Assembly: GCF_001874645.1 (NCBI RefSeq)
Contig: NZ_CP017886.1
Location: 1,674,001 to 1,738,000, forward strand
Direction: 5' to 3'
DNA: 64,000 bases
From: Pseudomonas frederiksbergensis
GTDB taxonomy: Bacteria; Pseudomonadota; Gammaproteobacteria; Pseudomonadales; Pseudomonadaceae
Below are positions 45,214-55,298 of this stretch, piece after piece (positions within the stretch are counted from its first letter, which is position 1; each line of letters begins with the position of its first letter). Under the pieces are notes generated by a model. The model was not told where the DNA came from, searched no databases, and worked only from the letters and a program-made list of their open reading frames with translations. The position numbers and the translations under genes were made by a program.

Positions 45214-46491
45214 TTACAGGATATTCGAGTAATCCGCTTCGATCCGGTCCAGGCTCAGGTGGTTGAGGAAGTTGGAGAAACACATCCAGGCCGACAAGGC
45301 GTTCATGTCACGGAACTGGTCCGGCAGATACTTGGGCGGCTCCACCAGACCTTCATCCACCAACTGACGCAGGGTTCGCATGTCTTCCAAAGTGGTTTTG
45401 CCGCAAAACAGCAAAGGGATCTGCTCAAGCTTGCCTTTACGCACGGCCAACTGAATGTAGTTGTAAACCATGATAAAGCCCTTGAGGTAGGACAAGTCTT
45501 TGGTAAATGGCAGACCATTTGGCACCGAACCACGGAAAACCCGGCTGGTATTGCTATAACTTTCAGCCATCTCGAAGCCTTGTGCGCGGAAGAACTCAAA
45601 GACCTGCAAGAAGTCCGCGCCCTCCTCGACCATATGAATCGCACGAGTACGGTTAGTCAGTTTGCGCAAGCGACTCGGGTAGGACGCGAAGGTGATGATT
45701 TCCATCAGGATCGCCAGGCCTTCCTGGGTCACGGTCGAGGACGGTGGCCCCTTGGACAGGAAGGTGCAGATCGGCTGGTTAAGACCGTTAAGGGTGGTGC
45801 CGACATGCACCAGCCCTTCATGGACTTCCAGGGCGCGCACATCGCGTTCGTTGAACATCGCGTCAGCGCGGATCTTGATGTAGTCGGCACCGGCCGCCGC
45901 ATCCGCGACGATGCCGTCGGACTCGAACACCCGAATGGTTTCCTCGGCTTCGCCAAAGACCTTGTTCAAGCGGGTTTGCAGCAAGTGCACCGCTTCTTTA
46001 GCGGTGAGAATCTTCGGCTCATCCTTGAGGTCGCCCCGGCCATCGATGTTGTTCAGGTAGTCGGACATCATCAAGCCGAGGTCGGCCAGGGTCGGGTCAC
46101 CGGCGTGGAACGCATCGGACGCCGCGCCGTAAAGCTCCTGGGAGATCAACCCGAAATCTTCGGTGCCACGCGCTTCGAGCATCCGCACCACCATGCGGTA
46201 TTCCTTGCACATGCGCCGCATGATCTGCCCGACCGGGTTGAACTGACCGAGCTGACGGGTGATGTCGCGTTCGATGTTCTGGAATTCCAGCTTCACTTTG
46301 CTGGAGTCGAAGGACAGCGGCCGATTGAGGTAGTAGTCGCGGTCCACGGCCGGCATTTCCTTGCCTTTGGCCTTGAGGAAACCCTTGCGGATGTTGTCGT
46401 CCCACTTGACCGCATCGAGTACCCGAATCGGCGTTTGCGCCAGCACTATGCGATCGGACAAGGTGCGTATCGTCTGCTGGTATTCGTCCAC
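45214..46491 (-). CDS. DUF1704/QEGLA-motif protein with HExxxH metal site
   Basis: 425-residue member of the family annotated in bacteria as flavohemoprotein expression-modulating QEGLA motif protein. The QEGLA motif is at 256-260 and an HExxxH motif HEGLVH at 224-229. HExxxH belongs to the same DUF1704 family as the eukaryotic tubulin-tail carboxypeptidases (MATCAP/TMCP), so a metallopeptidase activity is plausible; its bacterial target is unknown. Starts with GTG five bases after AGGGAG. Transcribed alone, with a (TTGGC/CTGGC) repeat and REP pair just upstream. Confidence 0.85.
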   Translation of the reverse strand: MDEYQQTIRTLSDRIVLAQTPIRVLDAVKWDDNIRKGFLKAKGKEMPAVDRDYYLNRPLSFDSSKVKLEFQNIERDITRQLGQFNPVGQIMRRMCKEYRMVVRMLEARGTEDFGLISQELYGAASDAFHAGDPTLADLGLMMSDYLNNIDGRGDLKDEPKILTAKEAVHLLQTRLNKVFGEAEETIRVFESDGIVADAAAGADYIKIRADAMFNERDVRALEVHEGLVHVGTTLNGLNQPICTFLSKGPPSSTVTQEGLAILMEIITFASYPSRLRKLTNRTRAIHMVEEGADFLQVFEFFRAQGFEMAESYSNTSRVFRGSVPNGLPFTKDLSYLKGFIMVYNYIQLAVRKGKLEQIPLLFCGKTTLEDMRTLRQLVDEGLVEPPKYLPDQFRDMNALSAWMCFSNFLNHLSLDRIEADYSNIL

Positions 46492-46520
46492 CCGGTGCTC
46501 CCTTTGAAAAATTGGACGGC

Positions 46521-46550
46521 TTGGCCTGGCTTGGCCTGGCTTGGCTTGGC
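46521..46550 (+). repeat. Six TTGGC/CTGGC pentamers abutting a REP
   Basis: TTGGC-CTGGC-TTGGC-CTGGC-TTGGC-TTGGC, directly followed by the REP GTAGGAGC. Parallel to the (CTTTG)9 tract at 34301. Confidence 0.92.
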
Positions 46551-46634
46551 GTAGGAGCTGCCGCAGGCTGCGATCTTTTGATCTTCTTTTTTGTACAGCA
46601 AGATCAAAAGATCGCAGCCTTCGGCAGCTCCTAC
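46551..46634. repeat. REP inverted pair
   Basis: Opposed REP units, one CCGCAGG and one CCGAAGG type, with a T-rich centre (TTCTTTTTTGTACAGC). Between the DUF1704 gene and the TetR gene at 46645. Confidence 0.9.
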
Positions 46635-46644
46635 AGGGATCGTG

Positions 46645-47361
46645 TTACACCGACGCCAGCACCAGGTGCATGTACCGCGTCAGGATGCCGAGCATCTCTT
46701 GCTCGGCCTGCGGCTCTGCGTCGTTGAGCAGGCCCTGATATTCCATCCGTCCGACAATCGCCGTCAACACCTTGGCATCCTGCTGCGGCTCTCGGGAACC
46801 CAATACCTGGAAAAGCTGGCAAGTGCCCTGCAAGAGAATTTGCTGATGCGAGCGCACCAACAGTGCCAGGCGCGGATTGAGCAACGCTTCCTGACGGAAG
46901 GCCTGCTCGGCCATCAAGTGCTCGCGGCGGTTGATCAATTGCCGCTGGACATAGTCCGCCATCAGCCGTGCTATATCGTCAGCCAACTGTGAGCGGGACT
47001 GGGGGCTGCCATCACCGCTGATGACCAACTCACGCAACAAGCCTTCGTTATTGGCCCACAACCTGGCCATGTAGGCGGCACTGCGTTCGACGTATTGAGC
47101 GAAGGTATCGGTAAGCAGGTCATCGATATCCTTGAAATAGTAAGTCGTCGCCGACAGCGGCACACCGGCTTCGGCGGCTATTGCACGGTGACGTACCGCA
47201 CGGACACCGTCGCGCACGACGATGCGCATCGCCGCATCGAGAATTTCCTGTCGACGCTGCTCACTTCCCTGTCGACTGGCTTTGCGACCCTGGTATTGGA
47301 CGCTTTCAGCGACCGCAGTGGCGATGCCAGCTGCTCCTTCTTGAGCAATTGCACGATTCAC
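46645..47361 (-). CDS. TetR-family transcription regulator upstream of lysS
   Basis: 238 residues with the TetR HTH at about residues 48-80 (VRAVRHRAIAAEAGVPLSATTYYFKDIDDLL) and a helical ligand domain. It lies in the lysS-prfB-wspR neighbourhood, the place of a TetR gene in P. aeruginosa. Target genes are unknown; the neighbours give no clear clue. Separated from lysS by a terminator. Confidence 0.88.
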   Translation of the reverse strand: MNRAIAQEGAAGIATAVAESVQYQGRKASRQGSEQRRQEILDAAMRIVVRDGVRAVRHRAIAAEAGVPLSATTYYFKDIDDLLTDTFAQYVERSAAYMARLWANNEGLLRELVISGDGSPQSRSQLADDIARLMADYVQRQLINRREHLMAEQAFRQEALLNPRLALLVRSHQQILLQGTCQLFQVLGSREPQQDAKVLTAIVGRMEYQGLLNDAEPQAEQEMLGILTRYMHLVLASV

Positions 47362-47423
47362 GACCGGTATTCCTCTCTAACGTCAAAAGTAACCAATTGA
47401 TACGTTTGTACCAGACAGGCAAT

Positions 47424-47452
47424 AAAAAGCCGCCTGTTATAGGCGGCTTTTT
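47424..47452 (-). terminator. Terminator after lysS
   Basis: AAAAAGCCGCCT/AGGCGGCTTTTT perfect 12-bp repeat with a GTTAT loop, 12 bases past the lysS stop. Confidence 0.9.
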
Positions 47453-47463
47453 AATTGAAACAT

Positions 47464-48966
47464 TTACGCTTGCGGCCGCATGTGCGGGAACAGGATCACA
47501 TCGCGTATCGACGGTGAATTGGTCAGGAGCATCACCAGACGGTCGATACCGATACCTTCACCGGCGGTCGGCGGCATGCCGTACTCCAGCGCGCGAACAA
47601 AGTCAGCGTCGTAGTGCATGGCTTCGTCGTCGCCGGCGTCCTTGTCGGCCACCTGAGCCATGAAACGCTCGGCCTGGTCTTCCGCGTCGTTCAACTCGGA
47701 GTAGGCGTTGGCGATTTCGCGGCCACCGATGAACAGTTCGAAACGGTCAGTGACGTTCGGATTCTCGTCATTGCGGCGGGCCAGCGGCGACACTTCGAAC
47801 GGGTACTGGGTGATGAAGTGCGGCTGTTCCAGCTTGTGCTCGACCAACTCTTCGAAAATCATCACCTGCAGCTTGCCCAGACCTTCGAAGCCCAGCACTT
47901 TGGCGCCGGCCTTCTTGGCGATGGCGCGGGCCTTGTCGATGTCGGTCAGGTCGTCAGCGGTCAGCTCCGGGTTGTACTTGAGGATCGAGTCGAACACCGA
48001 GAGACGCACGAACGGTTCGCCGAAGTGGAACACCTTGTCGCCGTAAGGCACGTCGGTGCTGCCCAGAACCAGCTGCGCCAGCTCACGGAACAGTTCTTCG
48101 GTCAGGTCCATGTTGTCTTCATAGTCGGCGTACGCCTGGTAGAACTCCAACATGGTGAATTCAGGGTTGTGACGAGTCGAGACACCTTCATTACGGAAGT
48201 TGCGGTTGATCTCGAACACCTTTTCAAACCCACCCACAACAAGCCGCTTGAGGTACAGCTCAGGCGCAATGCGCAAGAACATCCCCATGTCCAGCGCATT
48301 GTGGTGAGTCTCGAAAGGCTTGGCTGCCGCACCACCCGGAATGGTTTGCAGCATTGGGGTTTCGACTTCCAGGAAGTCACGCTTCATCAGAAAGCTGCGA
48401 ATGTGCGCAATCACTTGCGAACGCACGCGGAAGGTCTGACGCACGTCTTCGTTGACGATCAGGTCAACATAACGCTGGCGATAGCGCTGCTCGGTGTCGG
48501 ACAGGCCGTGGTGTTTGTCTGGCAGTGGGCGCAGGGATTTGGTCAACAAACGTACGTCAGTCATTTCAACGTACAGGTCGCCTTTGCCGGAACGGGCCAG
48601 GGTGCCTTCGGCAGCAATGATGTCGCCCAGGTCCCAGGTTTTCACCGCGGCCAGGGTTTCTTCGGACAGGGTTTTACGGTTGACGTAAACCTGAATGCGC
48701 CCGGACATGTCCTGGATCACCATGAACGAGCCACGGTTGAGCATGAGACGACCGGCAACCTTGACCGGGATCGCAGCGTCTGCCAGCTCTTCCTTGGTCT
48801 TGTCCGCGTACTGTTTCTGCAAATCTTCGCAGTAGGCGTCGCGGCGGAAGTCGTTGGGGAAGGCCTGCCCCTTGGTGCGCTCGGCAGCAAGCTTTTCCTT
48901 GCGCAGGGCGATCAGGGAGTTTTCTTCCTGTTGCAGGGCTTGCGGATCGAGTTCTAGGTCGCTCAT
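47464..48966 (-). CDS. lysS: Lysyl-tRNA synthetase, class II
   Basis: Charges tRNA-Lys. 500 residues from [16 protein letters not shown]; the 21-codon in-frame extension upstream is not conserved in style and is rejected. OB-fold anticodon domain (about 60-150) then class II catalytic motifs, including [38 protein letters not shown] and the C-terminal [26 protein letters not shown]. It follows prfB on the same strand. Confidence 0.98.
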   Translation of the reverse strand: MSDLELDPQALQQEENSLIALRKEKLAAERTKGQAFPNDFRRDAYCEDLQKQYADKTKEELADAAIPVKVAGRLMLNRGSFMVIQDMSGRIQVYVNRKTLSEETLAAVKTWDLGDIIAAEGTLARSGKGDLYVEMTDVRLLTKSLRPLPDKHHGLSDTEQRYRQRYVDLIVNEDVRQTFRVRSQVIAHIRSFLMKRDFLEVETPMLQTIPGGAAAKPFETHHNALDMGMFLRIAPELYLKRLVVGGFEKVFEINRNFRNEGVSTRHNPEFTMLEFYQAYADYEDNMDLTEELFRELAQLVLGSTDVPYGDKVFHFGEPFVRLSVFDSILKYNPELTADDLTDIDKARAIAKKAGAKVLGFEGLGKLQVMIFEELVEHKLEQPHFITQYPFEVSPLARRNDENPNVTDRFELFIGGREIANAYSELNDAEDQAERFMAQVADKDAGDDEAMHYDADFVRALEYGMPPTAGEGIGIDRLVMLLTNSPSIRDVILFPHMRPQA

Positions 48967-49076
48967 GTCTTTAAAAATTCCATCACAGGTTCGTTGCCCC
49001 CGGCTTCGAGGGTTCGCGGGCTTCGCCACGCTCCTACAGGACCGTGGCGGCTTCGCAGATTTCCGGTGTTGCCTGA

Positions 49077-50172
49077 TTACAGCCCTTGCTTGAGGCTGGC
49101 TACCAGATATTCGTCGATGTCGCCGTCGAGCACCTTGTCGCAGTCACTGCGTTCGACGTTAGTACGCAAATCCTTGATTCGCGACTGGTCGAGCACGTAT
49201 GAGCGAATCTGGTGACCCCAGCCGATGTCCGACTTGGTGTCTTCCAGGGCTTGAGAGGCAGCGTTGCGTTTCTGCACTTCCTGCTCGTACAAGCGCGCCC
49301 GCAACATTTTCATCGCGGTGTCTTTGTTGGCGTGCTGGGAACGTTCGTTCTGGCAACTGACCACGGTGTTGCTCGGTACGTGGGTGATACGTACGGCCGA
49401 GTCTGTGGTGTTTACGTGCTGACCACCGGCACCCGAGGAGCGGTAGGTGTCGATGCGCAGGTCCGACGGGTTGATGTCGATTTCGATGTTGTCATCGATT
49501 TCCGGCGACACAAACACGGCCGAGAATGAGGTGTGACGACGGTTACCGGAGTCGTACGGGCTCTTGCGCACCAGGCGGTGCACGCCGATCTCGGTCCGCA
49601 GCCAGCCAAAGGCGTATTCACCCTTGATGTGCAGGGTTGCGCCTTTGATCCCGGCGACTTCACCGGCAGAGAGTTCCATGATGGTCGCGTCGAAACCGCG
49701 TTTGTCCGCCCAACGCAGGTACATGCGCAGCAGGATGTTGGCCCAGTCCTGGGCTTCGGTACCGCCGGAGCCGGCCTGGATGTCCAGGTAGGCGTTGTTG
49801 GCGTCCATCTCACCGCTGAACATGCGGCGGAATTCGAGTTTTTCCAGGGCCTCGCGCAGACGCTCGACTTCGGCAGCGACGTCATCGACGGCGGCCTGGT
49901 CTTCTTCTTCGGCGGACATCAGCAGCAGGTCCTTGGCGTCGGCAAGGCCGCTGTGCATCTGGTCGAGGGTTTCGACGATCTGCGCCAGCAGCGAGCGCTC
50001 GCGGCCCAGTTCCTGAGCGTACGACGGGTTGTTCCAGACATTCGGATCTTCAAGCTCGCGATTGACTTCGGTCAGACGCTCATGCTTTTGATCGTAGTCA
50101 AAGATACCCCCGAATAGTTTCGGAGCGCTCGGACAGGTCCTTGATACTGTTAAGGATCGGGTTGATTTCCAT
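49077..50172 (-). CDS. prfB: Peptide chain release factor 2, with programmed +1 frameshift
   Basis: Recognises UGA and UAA and releases the peptide. Translation starts at ATG ([18 protein letters not shown]) and reaches CTT-TGA at 50100-50098 after 24 codons; a +1 shift at CTTTGAC moves into the frame [12 protein letters not shown] that runs to the end, giving 364 residues. The shift site has the usual SD-like GGGGGTATC a few bases upstream. The GGQ motif lies in [19 protein letters not shown]. The usual SPF tripeptide reads S-P-Y here. Confidence 0.96.
50097..50113 (-). promoter_or_regulatory. prfB programmed frameshift site
   Basis: On the minus strand GGGGG-TAT-CTT-TGA-C: an internal SD-like run, the slippery CTT codon, and the in-frame UGA stop that RF2 itself recognises, which makes RF2 synthesis autoregulated. 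Confidence 0.95.
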
Positions 50173-50278
50173 GGCGGGCAGCACTCGTTGGCGAACTTTT
50201 GAAAGCCGGCGAGTATAACGTAATCAAGCTGTCACGGCAGCCCGCCTGGCGGCTTTAGCGGTGAATGAACGCGTTGGT

Positions 50279-51280
50279 TCATTCGATGCCCACCTGATTG
50301 CGCCCATTGTTCTTCGCCAGGTACAACCCCTTGTCCGCCGCCGAGATCAATTGACGGCAATCCGTGCCCGATTGCGGGGTCATGGTCGAGAGGCCGATGC
50401 TGATGGTCAGGCTCGCACCTTCGGCCGGGCAAACATGCGGGATTTTCATTCCGGCCACGGTCTGCCGGAGTTTCTCCGCGACCAGACGCGCCCCGCCCGG
50501 CGAGGTATTGGGCAATACCAGGACGAACTCTTCACCGCCATAACGCGCCGGCAGATCGGAAGGACGGCTGCTGGCATTGCGGATCGCCGTGGCGACTTTG
50601 CGCAGGGCTTCGTCGCCTTCCAGGTGGCCGAAGCTGTCGTTGTACAACTTGAAATAGTCGACATCGATCATCAACAGCGACAGTTGCGTCTGCTCACGCA
50701 AGGCCCGGCGCCATTCCAGTTCGAGGTATTCGTCGAAATGGCGGCGGTTAGACAGGCCGGTCAGGCCGTCGGAGTTCATCAGGCGTTGCAGCACCAGGTT
50801 GGTGTCGAGCAACTGTTGTTGACTGACCCGCAGCGCCCGGTAAGCCGCGTCGCGCTGGATCAGGGTCATGTAGGAGCGCGAGTGATAACGAATGCGCGCT
50901 ACCAGTTCGATGTTGTCCGGCAGCTTGACCAGGTAATCGTTGGCCCCCGCAGCAAACGCCGCGCTCTTGATCAGCGGGTCTTCCTTGGTCGAGAGCACAA
51001 TGATCGGAATGTCCTTGGTCGCCGGGTGGTTGCGGTATTCGCGCACCAGTGACAGGCCGTCCAGACCGGGCATAACCAGGTCCTGCAGGATCACGGTCGG
51101 CTTGATACGAATCGCATGGGCGATGGCCTGGTGCGGATCGGCGCAAAAATGGAAGTCGATATTGTCTTCGTTTGCCAGCCCGCGGCGCACGGCTTCGCCG
51201 ATCATCGCCTGATCGTCGACCAGCAGCACCATCGCGGCGTTTTCATCGGTTTTAAAGGCGTCGAGCTGTAAATCATCCAT
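50279..51280 (-). CDS. wspR: WspR response regulator diguanylate cyclase
   Basis: Output of the Wsp pathway: makes cyclic di-GMP when phosphorylated, promoting exopolysaccharide and biofilm formation. 333 residues: receiver domain with phospho-acceptor Asp67 ([10 protein letters not shown]), then a GGDEF domain with GGEEF at 248-252 and an RxxD product-inhibition site RPSD at 239-242. Separate from wspF by 42 bases, same strand. Confidence 0.97.
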   Translation of the reverse strand: MDDLQLDAFKTDENAAMVLLVDDQAMIGEAVRRGLANEDNIDFHFCADPHQAIAHAIRIKPTVILQDLVMPGLDGLSLVREYRNHPATKDIPIIVLSTKEDPLIKSAAFAAGANDYLVKLPDNIELVARIRYHSRSYMTLIQRDAAYRALRVSQQQLLDTNLVLQRLMNSDGLTGLSNRRHFDEYLELEWRRALREQTQLSLLMIDVDYFKLYNDSFGHLEGDEALRKVATAIRNASSRPSDLPARYGGEEFVLVLPNTSPGGARLVAEKLRQTVAGMKIPHVCPAEGASLTISIGLSTMTPQSGTDCRQLISAADKGLYLAKNNGRNQVGIE

Positions 51281-51322
51281 GTGCGGGCACCTGAGTCAGG
51301 CAAGTACAGCTGAAATAATGAG

Positions 51323-52333
51323 TCATCTTGCAAAGATCTCCAGCAATCGTGGCGCTATCTTATCCAACGGGCGAACTTCTACAGCGGCGTTGATGTCGGC
51401 GGCCGCTTTCGGCATGCCATAGACCGCACTGCTGCGCTGATCCTGAGCAATGGTCAGGTAGCCCCGCTGGCGCATTAATTTAAGTCCTTGGGCGCCGTCG
51501 CGCCCCATGCCGGTCAGCAGCACCCCTACTGCATCCCCGTTCCAGTAAGTGGCCACGCTTTCAAAAAAAACGTCGATCGAGGGTCGATAGATCTCGTTGA
51601 CCGGCTCGGCGGTGTAGGCCAGCGTACCGTTCTTCAACAAACGGATATGGTGATTGGTGCCCGCCAGCAACACCGTCCCGCTTTGCGGCGGCTCGCCTTC
51701 CTGAGCCAGGCGTACATCCAGACCGCTGGCGCTGCCAAGCCATTCAGCCATACCTGCCGCGAATACCTGGTCAACATGCTGAACCAGTACGATGGCCGGC
51801 GCAAAATCGCGTGGCAGGCTCTTAAGCAAGATTTCCAGCGCCGCCGGCCCACCGGCAGAAGAACCGATGGCCACCAGGCTCTGGCGTTGCCCGGAGATAC
51901 GAGGATGGGTCGGTGCTGATTGCACGCGGTTACCGCGTTCGCCGATCAGCCAGCCGATATTCATGATCTTGCGCAGCAGTGGCGCTGCAGCTTCTTTCGG
52001 ACCACCTGCGCCGAGGGTCGGGGTATCAACCACATCCAGCGCGCCGTGGCCCATGGCCTCGAACACCCGGTGGACATTCTGCTGCCGGTCCACCGTGACG
52101 ATAACGATCGCGCACGGGGTCTCGGCCATGATCCGGCGGGTCGCTTCGACGCCATCCATGACCGGCATGATCAGGTCCATCAGGATCAGGTCCGGGGTCA
52201 GTTCGGCACAGCGTTGCACTGCCTCGGCACCGTTACGGGCAACCCAGACCAACTCATGCGCGGGCTCGAACGTCAAGGCTCGACGCAGGGCCTCCACGGC
52301 CATGGGCATATCGTTGACGATAGCGATCTTCAT
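51323..52333 (-). CDS. wspF: WspF protein-glutamate methylesterase
   Basis: CheB-like negative regulator that demethylates WspA and so lowers signalling. 336 residues: receiver (acceptor Asp53 in LILMDLIMPVMDG), linker, then the methylesterase domain with serine in AIGSSAGGPAALE, histidine in VQHVDQVFAAGM and aspartate in LTGMGRDGAQGL. Overlaps wspE by four bases. In P. fluorescens SBW25, loss of wspF is a common route to wrinkly spreaders. Confidence 0.97.
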   Translation of the reverse strand: MKIAIVNDMPMAVEALRRALTFEPAHELVWVARNGAEAVQRCAELTPDLILMDLIMPVMDGVEATRRIMAETPCAIVIVTVDRQQNVHRVFEAMGHGALDVVDTPTLGAGGPKEAAAPLLRKIMNIGWLIGERGNRVQSAPTHPRISGQRQSLVAIGSSAGGPAALEILLKSLPRDFAPAIVLVQHVDQVFAAGMAEWLGSASGLDVRLAQEGEPPQSGTVLLAGTNHHIRLLKNGTLAYTAEPVNEIYRPSIDVFFESVATYWNGDAVGVLLTGMGRDGAQGLKLMRQRGYLTIAQDQRSSAVYGMPKAAADINAAVEVRPLDKIAPRLLEIFAR

Positions 52334-54618
52334 GCACGCGCTCCTCCTATGAGCTCTGCCACTGCATCGAGCAGCGCATCGTCATGAAAGCTGGCCTTGG
52401 CCAAATAGTAGTCGGCTCCAGCGTCCAGCCCACGACGACGGTCTTCTTCACGATCTTTGTAGGACACCACCATCACCGGCAGCGATTGCAGCCGATTGTC
52501 ACGTCGCAACAACGAAACCAGCTCGATCCCGTCCATGCGCGGCATATCAATGTCGGTAATCAGCAGATCGAAATCCTCGGCCCGCAGCGCGTTCCAGCCG
52601 TCCATGCCGTCAACCGCAACGGCCACGTCATAACCACGATTGAGCAGAAGCTTGCGTTGCAACTCACGAACCGTCAGTGAGTCATCGACCACCAGAATAC
52701 GTTTGCGCGCAACGATGGCCTGTTGGCTGTGCCGGGCGATCCGCTCCAGGCGACCGGTATTGAGCAGCTTGTCCACCGAGCGGAGCAGGTCTTCGACGTC
52801 GACGATCAGCACCACCGAACCGTCATCGAGCAAGGCTCCGGCAGAAATATCCTGAACCTTGCCCAGGCGTTCATCCAGCGGCAGCACCACCAACGTGCGC
52901 TCGCCGATAAAGCGCTCGACGGCCACACCGTACACCGCGTCGCGCTCACGGATGACCACGACCTTGAGTGTTTCCGGACTGTTCTGACTCGGCGGACGGT
53001 TCAGCAACTGGCTCGCCGCGACCAGGCCAACGTGCCGACCTTCGTGCCAGAAGTGCTGACGACCTTCCACTTGGACGATGTCGTCCGACGCCAAATCGCA
53101 CATGCGCTCGATGTGCGCCAGTGGAAAGGCATACGCCTCCTCACCGACTTCCACCACCAGGCTGCGCACCACCGACAACGTCAGTGGCACCTCAAGATGG
53201 AAACGACTGCCCTCGCCCGCCTTCTGATCCAGCACCACTGCGCCACGCAACTGGCGGACCATGTGCTGAACCGCATCCAGGCCAACGCCACGCCCGGACA
53301 CCTCGGTGACCTTGTCGCGAAGGCTGAAGCCCGGCAGGAAGAGGAACGTCAACAGCTCTGCTTCGCTCAGCTGCGCCGCGGTCTCGACCGGTGACAATTG
53401 ACGCTCGACGATGCTGCGGCGGACCCGCTCCAGATCCACACCATTACCGTCATCGCTCAACTCCAGCACCAGCAACCCGGCCTGATGGGATGCGCGCAAT
53501 CGGATTAGCCCTTCGGCAGGCTTGCCGGCCAGCAGGCGCTGCTCGGGCATTTCAATGCCGTGGTCCACGGCATTACGCAACAAATGGGTCAGCGGTGCTT
53601 CGAGTTTCTCCAACACATCGCGGTCGACCTGGGTCTTTTCACCCTCGATTTCCAACCGCACTTGCTTGCCCAGGCTACGCCCCAAATCGCGAACCATCCG
53701 CGCCTGCCCGGTCAGCACATCGGCAAACGGCCGCATGCGACAGGCCAGCGCCGTGTCGTACAGCACTTGAGCGCGCTGACTCGCCTGCCAGGCGAACTCA
53801 TCCAGCTCAGCGGTTTTCTCTGCCAGCAACTGCTGGGATTCGGCCAATAGCCGCCGTGCATCGCCGAGTGCCTCCTGGGCCTCAAGACTCAGGTCTTGCT
53901 CCTTGAGGTGAACGTTGAGGGCTTCCAGGGCGCGCAGGCTGTTGCTCTGCGTGCGTTTGAGGCGCTGCATCGTCGCCAGGTAGGGCTTGAGACGCAGGGT
54001 TTCCACCAGCGATTTGCTCGACAGATCAAGCAGGCTGTTCAAGCGCTCGGCAGTCACCCGCAACACCCGCTCGCCGCCCTCGGTGACGCGTTTGGCTTTA
54101 CGCGATGCCTCTACCGAGGCCGCCAGCGACGACTCGAGTTCTGACACCAGGTCTGGTGGCTCGACTCGCGGTGCCGGTGGCTCGGGGGGCAATGAGGGCT
54201 GCACTACGGCAGGTGCAACGACCGACGAGGGATCCAGCAAACGCCCCATCAACGCCACGTAGGTTTCGATGTCGCCTGGCCCCACGTTGGCACTGTCTGG
54301 CGTGGCGATGCGCATCAGCAAGTCCGTGCCTTGCAGCAGCGCATCGATGTGTTCGGGGCGCAGAAAAAGTCGACCTTCCTGCGCGCTGACCAGGCAATCT
54401 TCCATCACATGGGAAACGCTGACCCCGGCATCCACGCCGACAATCCGCGCCGCCCCCTTGAGCGAATGCGCGGCGCGCATGCAGGCTTCCAGATGATCGG
54501 CCTGGGTCGGGTCACGTTCGAGCGCCAGCAACCCGGCGCTGAGCACCTGGGTCTGGGCCTCGGCTTCAAGACTGAAGAGTTCCAGCAGTGACGCGTCGCG
54601 CATTTGATCGGGGGTCAT
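52330..54618 (-). CDS. wspE: WspE hybrid histidine kinase
   Basis: CheA-like kinase with a C-terminal receiver. 762 residues: HPt domain with phospho-histidine His51 (AHSLKGAARIVG), dimerisation region, HATPase with HLLRNAVDHGIE, SDDGNGVDLERVR and GRGVGLDAV, CheW-like domain, and receiver with acceptor Asp689 (LLITDIDMPRMDG). It phosphorylates WspR and WspF. Overlaps both neighbours by four bases. Confidence 0.97.
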   Translation of the reverse strand: MTPDQMRDASLLELFSLEAEAQTQVLSAGLLALERDPTQADHLEACMRAAHSLKGAARIVGVDAGVSVSHVMEDCLVSAQEGRLFLRPEHIDALLQGTDLLMRIATPDSANVGPGDIETYVALMGRLLDPSSVVAPAVVQPSLPPEPPAPRVEPPDLVSELESSLAASVEASRKAKRVTEGGERVLRVTAERLNSLLDLSSKSLVETLRLKPYLATMQRLKRTQSNSLRALEALNVHLKEQDLSLEAQEALGDARRLLAESQQLLAEKTAELDEFAWQASQRAQVLYDTALACRMRPFADVLTGQARMVRDLGRSLGKQVRLEIEGEKTQVDRDVLEKLEAPLTHLLRNAVDHGIEMPEQRLLAGKPAEGLIRLRASHQAGLLVLELSDDGNGVDLERVRRSIVERQLSPVETAAQLSEAELLTFLFLPGFSLRDKVTEVSGRGVGLDAVQHMVRQLRGAVVLDQKAGEGSRFHLEVPLTLSVVRSLVVEVGEEAYAFPLAHIERMCDLASDDIVQVEGRQHFWHEGRHVGLVAASQLLNRPPSQNSPETLKVVVIRERDAVYGVAVERFIGERTLVVLPLDERLGKVQDISAGALLDDGSVVLIVDVEDLLRSVDKLLNTGRLERIARHSQQAIVARKRILVVDDSLTVRELQRKLLLNRGYDVAVAVDGMDGWNALRAEDFDLLITDIDMPRMDGIELVSLLRRDNRLQSLPVMVVSYKDREEDRRRGLDAGADYYLAKASFHDDALLDAVAELIGGARA

Positions 54619-55298
54619 GTCAGGCTCCGGGTCACGGCGGACAACAACTGTTCTTCATCCAGCCAGCACAGACTGCGACCTCTGAATTGCAGTACGCCAC
54701 GGGTATATTTGGCGCTGGCCTGCTGGCCTGACCGAGACGCGGCGTTGAGAATCCGCTCATCAATGGCGTGAATCCCGTCCACCTCATCCACCGGCACCAC
54801 CACCGGGCCGCCGTGAGCAGCAATGATCAACATGCGCGGCATGATCCGTGCTGCCGAGGCGACACCTGTGACCGCGTCCAGCCCCAGCAACTCCACCAAC
54901 GACAGGCAAGCCACCAGCGCGCCACGCACATTCGCCACCCCCAGCAAGGCCCGCGAACGCTGATGCGGTAGCGAATGAATCGCCTGCAACGGCGCCACTT
55001 CCACCAGGCTGCGGGTGGCCAGGGCGAACCATTCTTCGCCGAGACGGAACATCAACAACGAGCGCGTGACGACATCCGACTCGACACCAATGGACGCTTG
55101 TGCGCGGTCGTCCTGCTGCAAGGCATAACGATCCAGCAAACGCGTCGCCGCGGCGGAATACACCGCGCAATTGCGACAGTGAATGTGCTCGACCAGCAGG
55201 GGGCAGGACTTGTTGCCGTGGATACCGATACGGTTCCAGCAGTCGTCAATGGCCTGGGCATCTTCATGAGTCACGTTCAACACAACAGAACCGGTCAT
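54615..55298 (-). CDS. wspD: WspD CheW-like scaffold
   Basis: Links WspA and WspE. 227 residues: an N-terminal extension of about 85 residues, then a CheW domain (about 85-225, MLFRLGEEWFALATRSLVEVAPL opening). The N-terminal part contains CWNR, CPLLVEHIHCRNCAVY, a cysteine cluster not seen in WspB. Overlaps wspC and wspE by four bases each. Confidence 0.95.
   Translation of the reverse strand: MTGSVVLNVTHEDAQAIDDCWNRIGIHGNKSCPLLVEHIHCRNCAVYSAAATRLLDRYALQQDDRAQASIGVESDVVTRSLLMFRLGEEWFALATRSLVEVAPLQAIHSLPHQRSRALLGVANVRGALVACLSLVELLGLDAVTGVASAARIMPRMLIIAAHGGPVVVPVDEVDGIHAIDERILNAASRSGQQASAKYTRGVLQFRGRSLCWLDEEQLLSAVTRSLT

Noticed and set aside
49005..49060. Full REP between lysS and prfB
   Set aside because: Only a degenerate GGCTTCGCCACGCTCCTAC resemblance; too diverged to call as an element.
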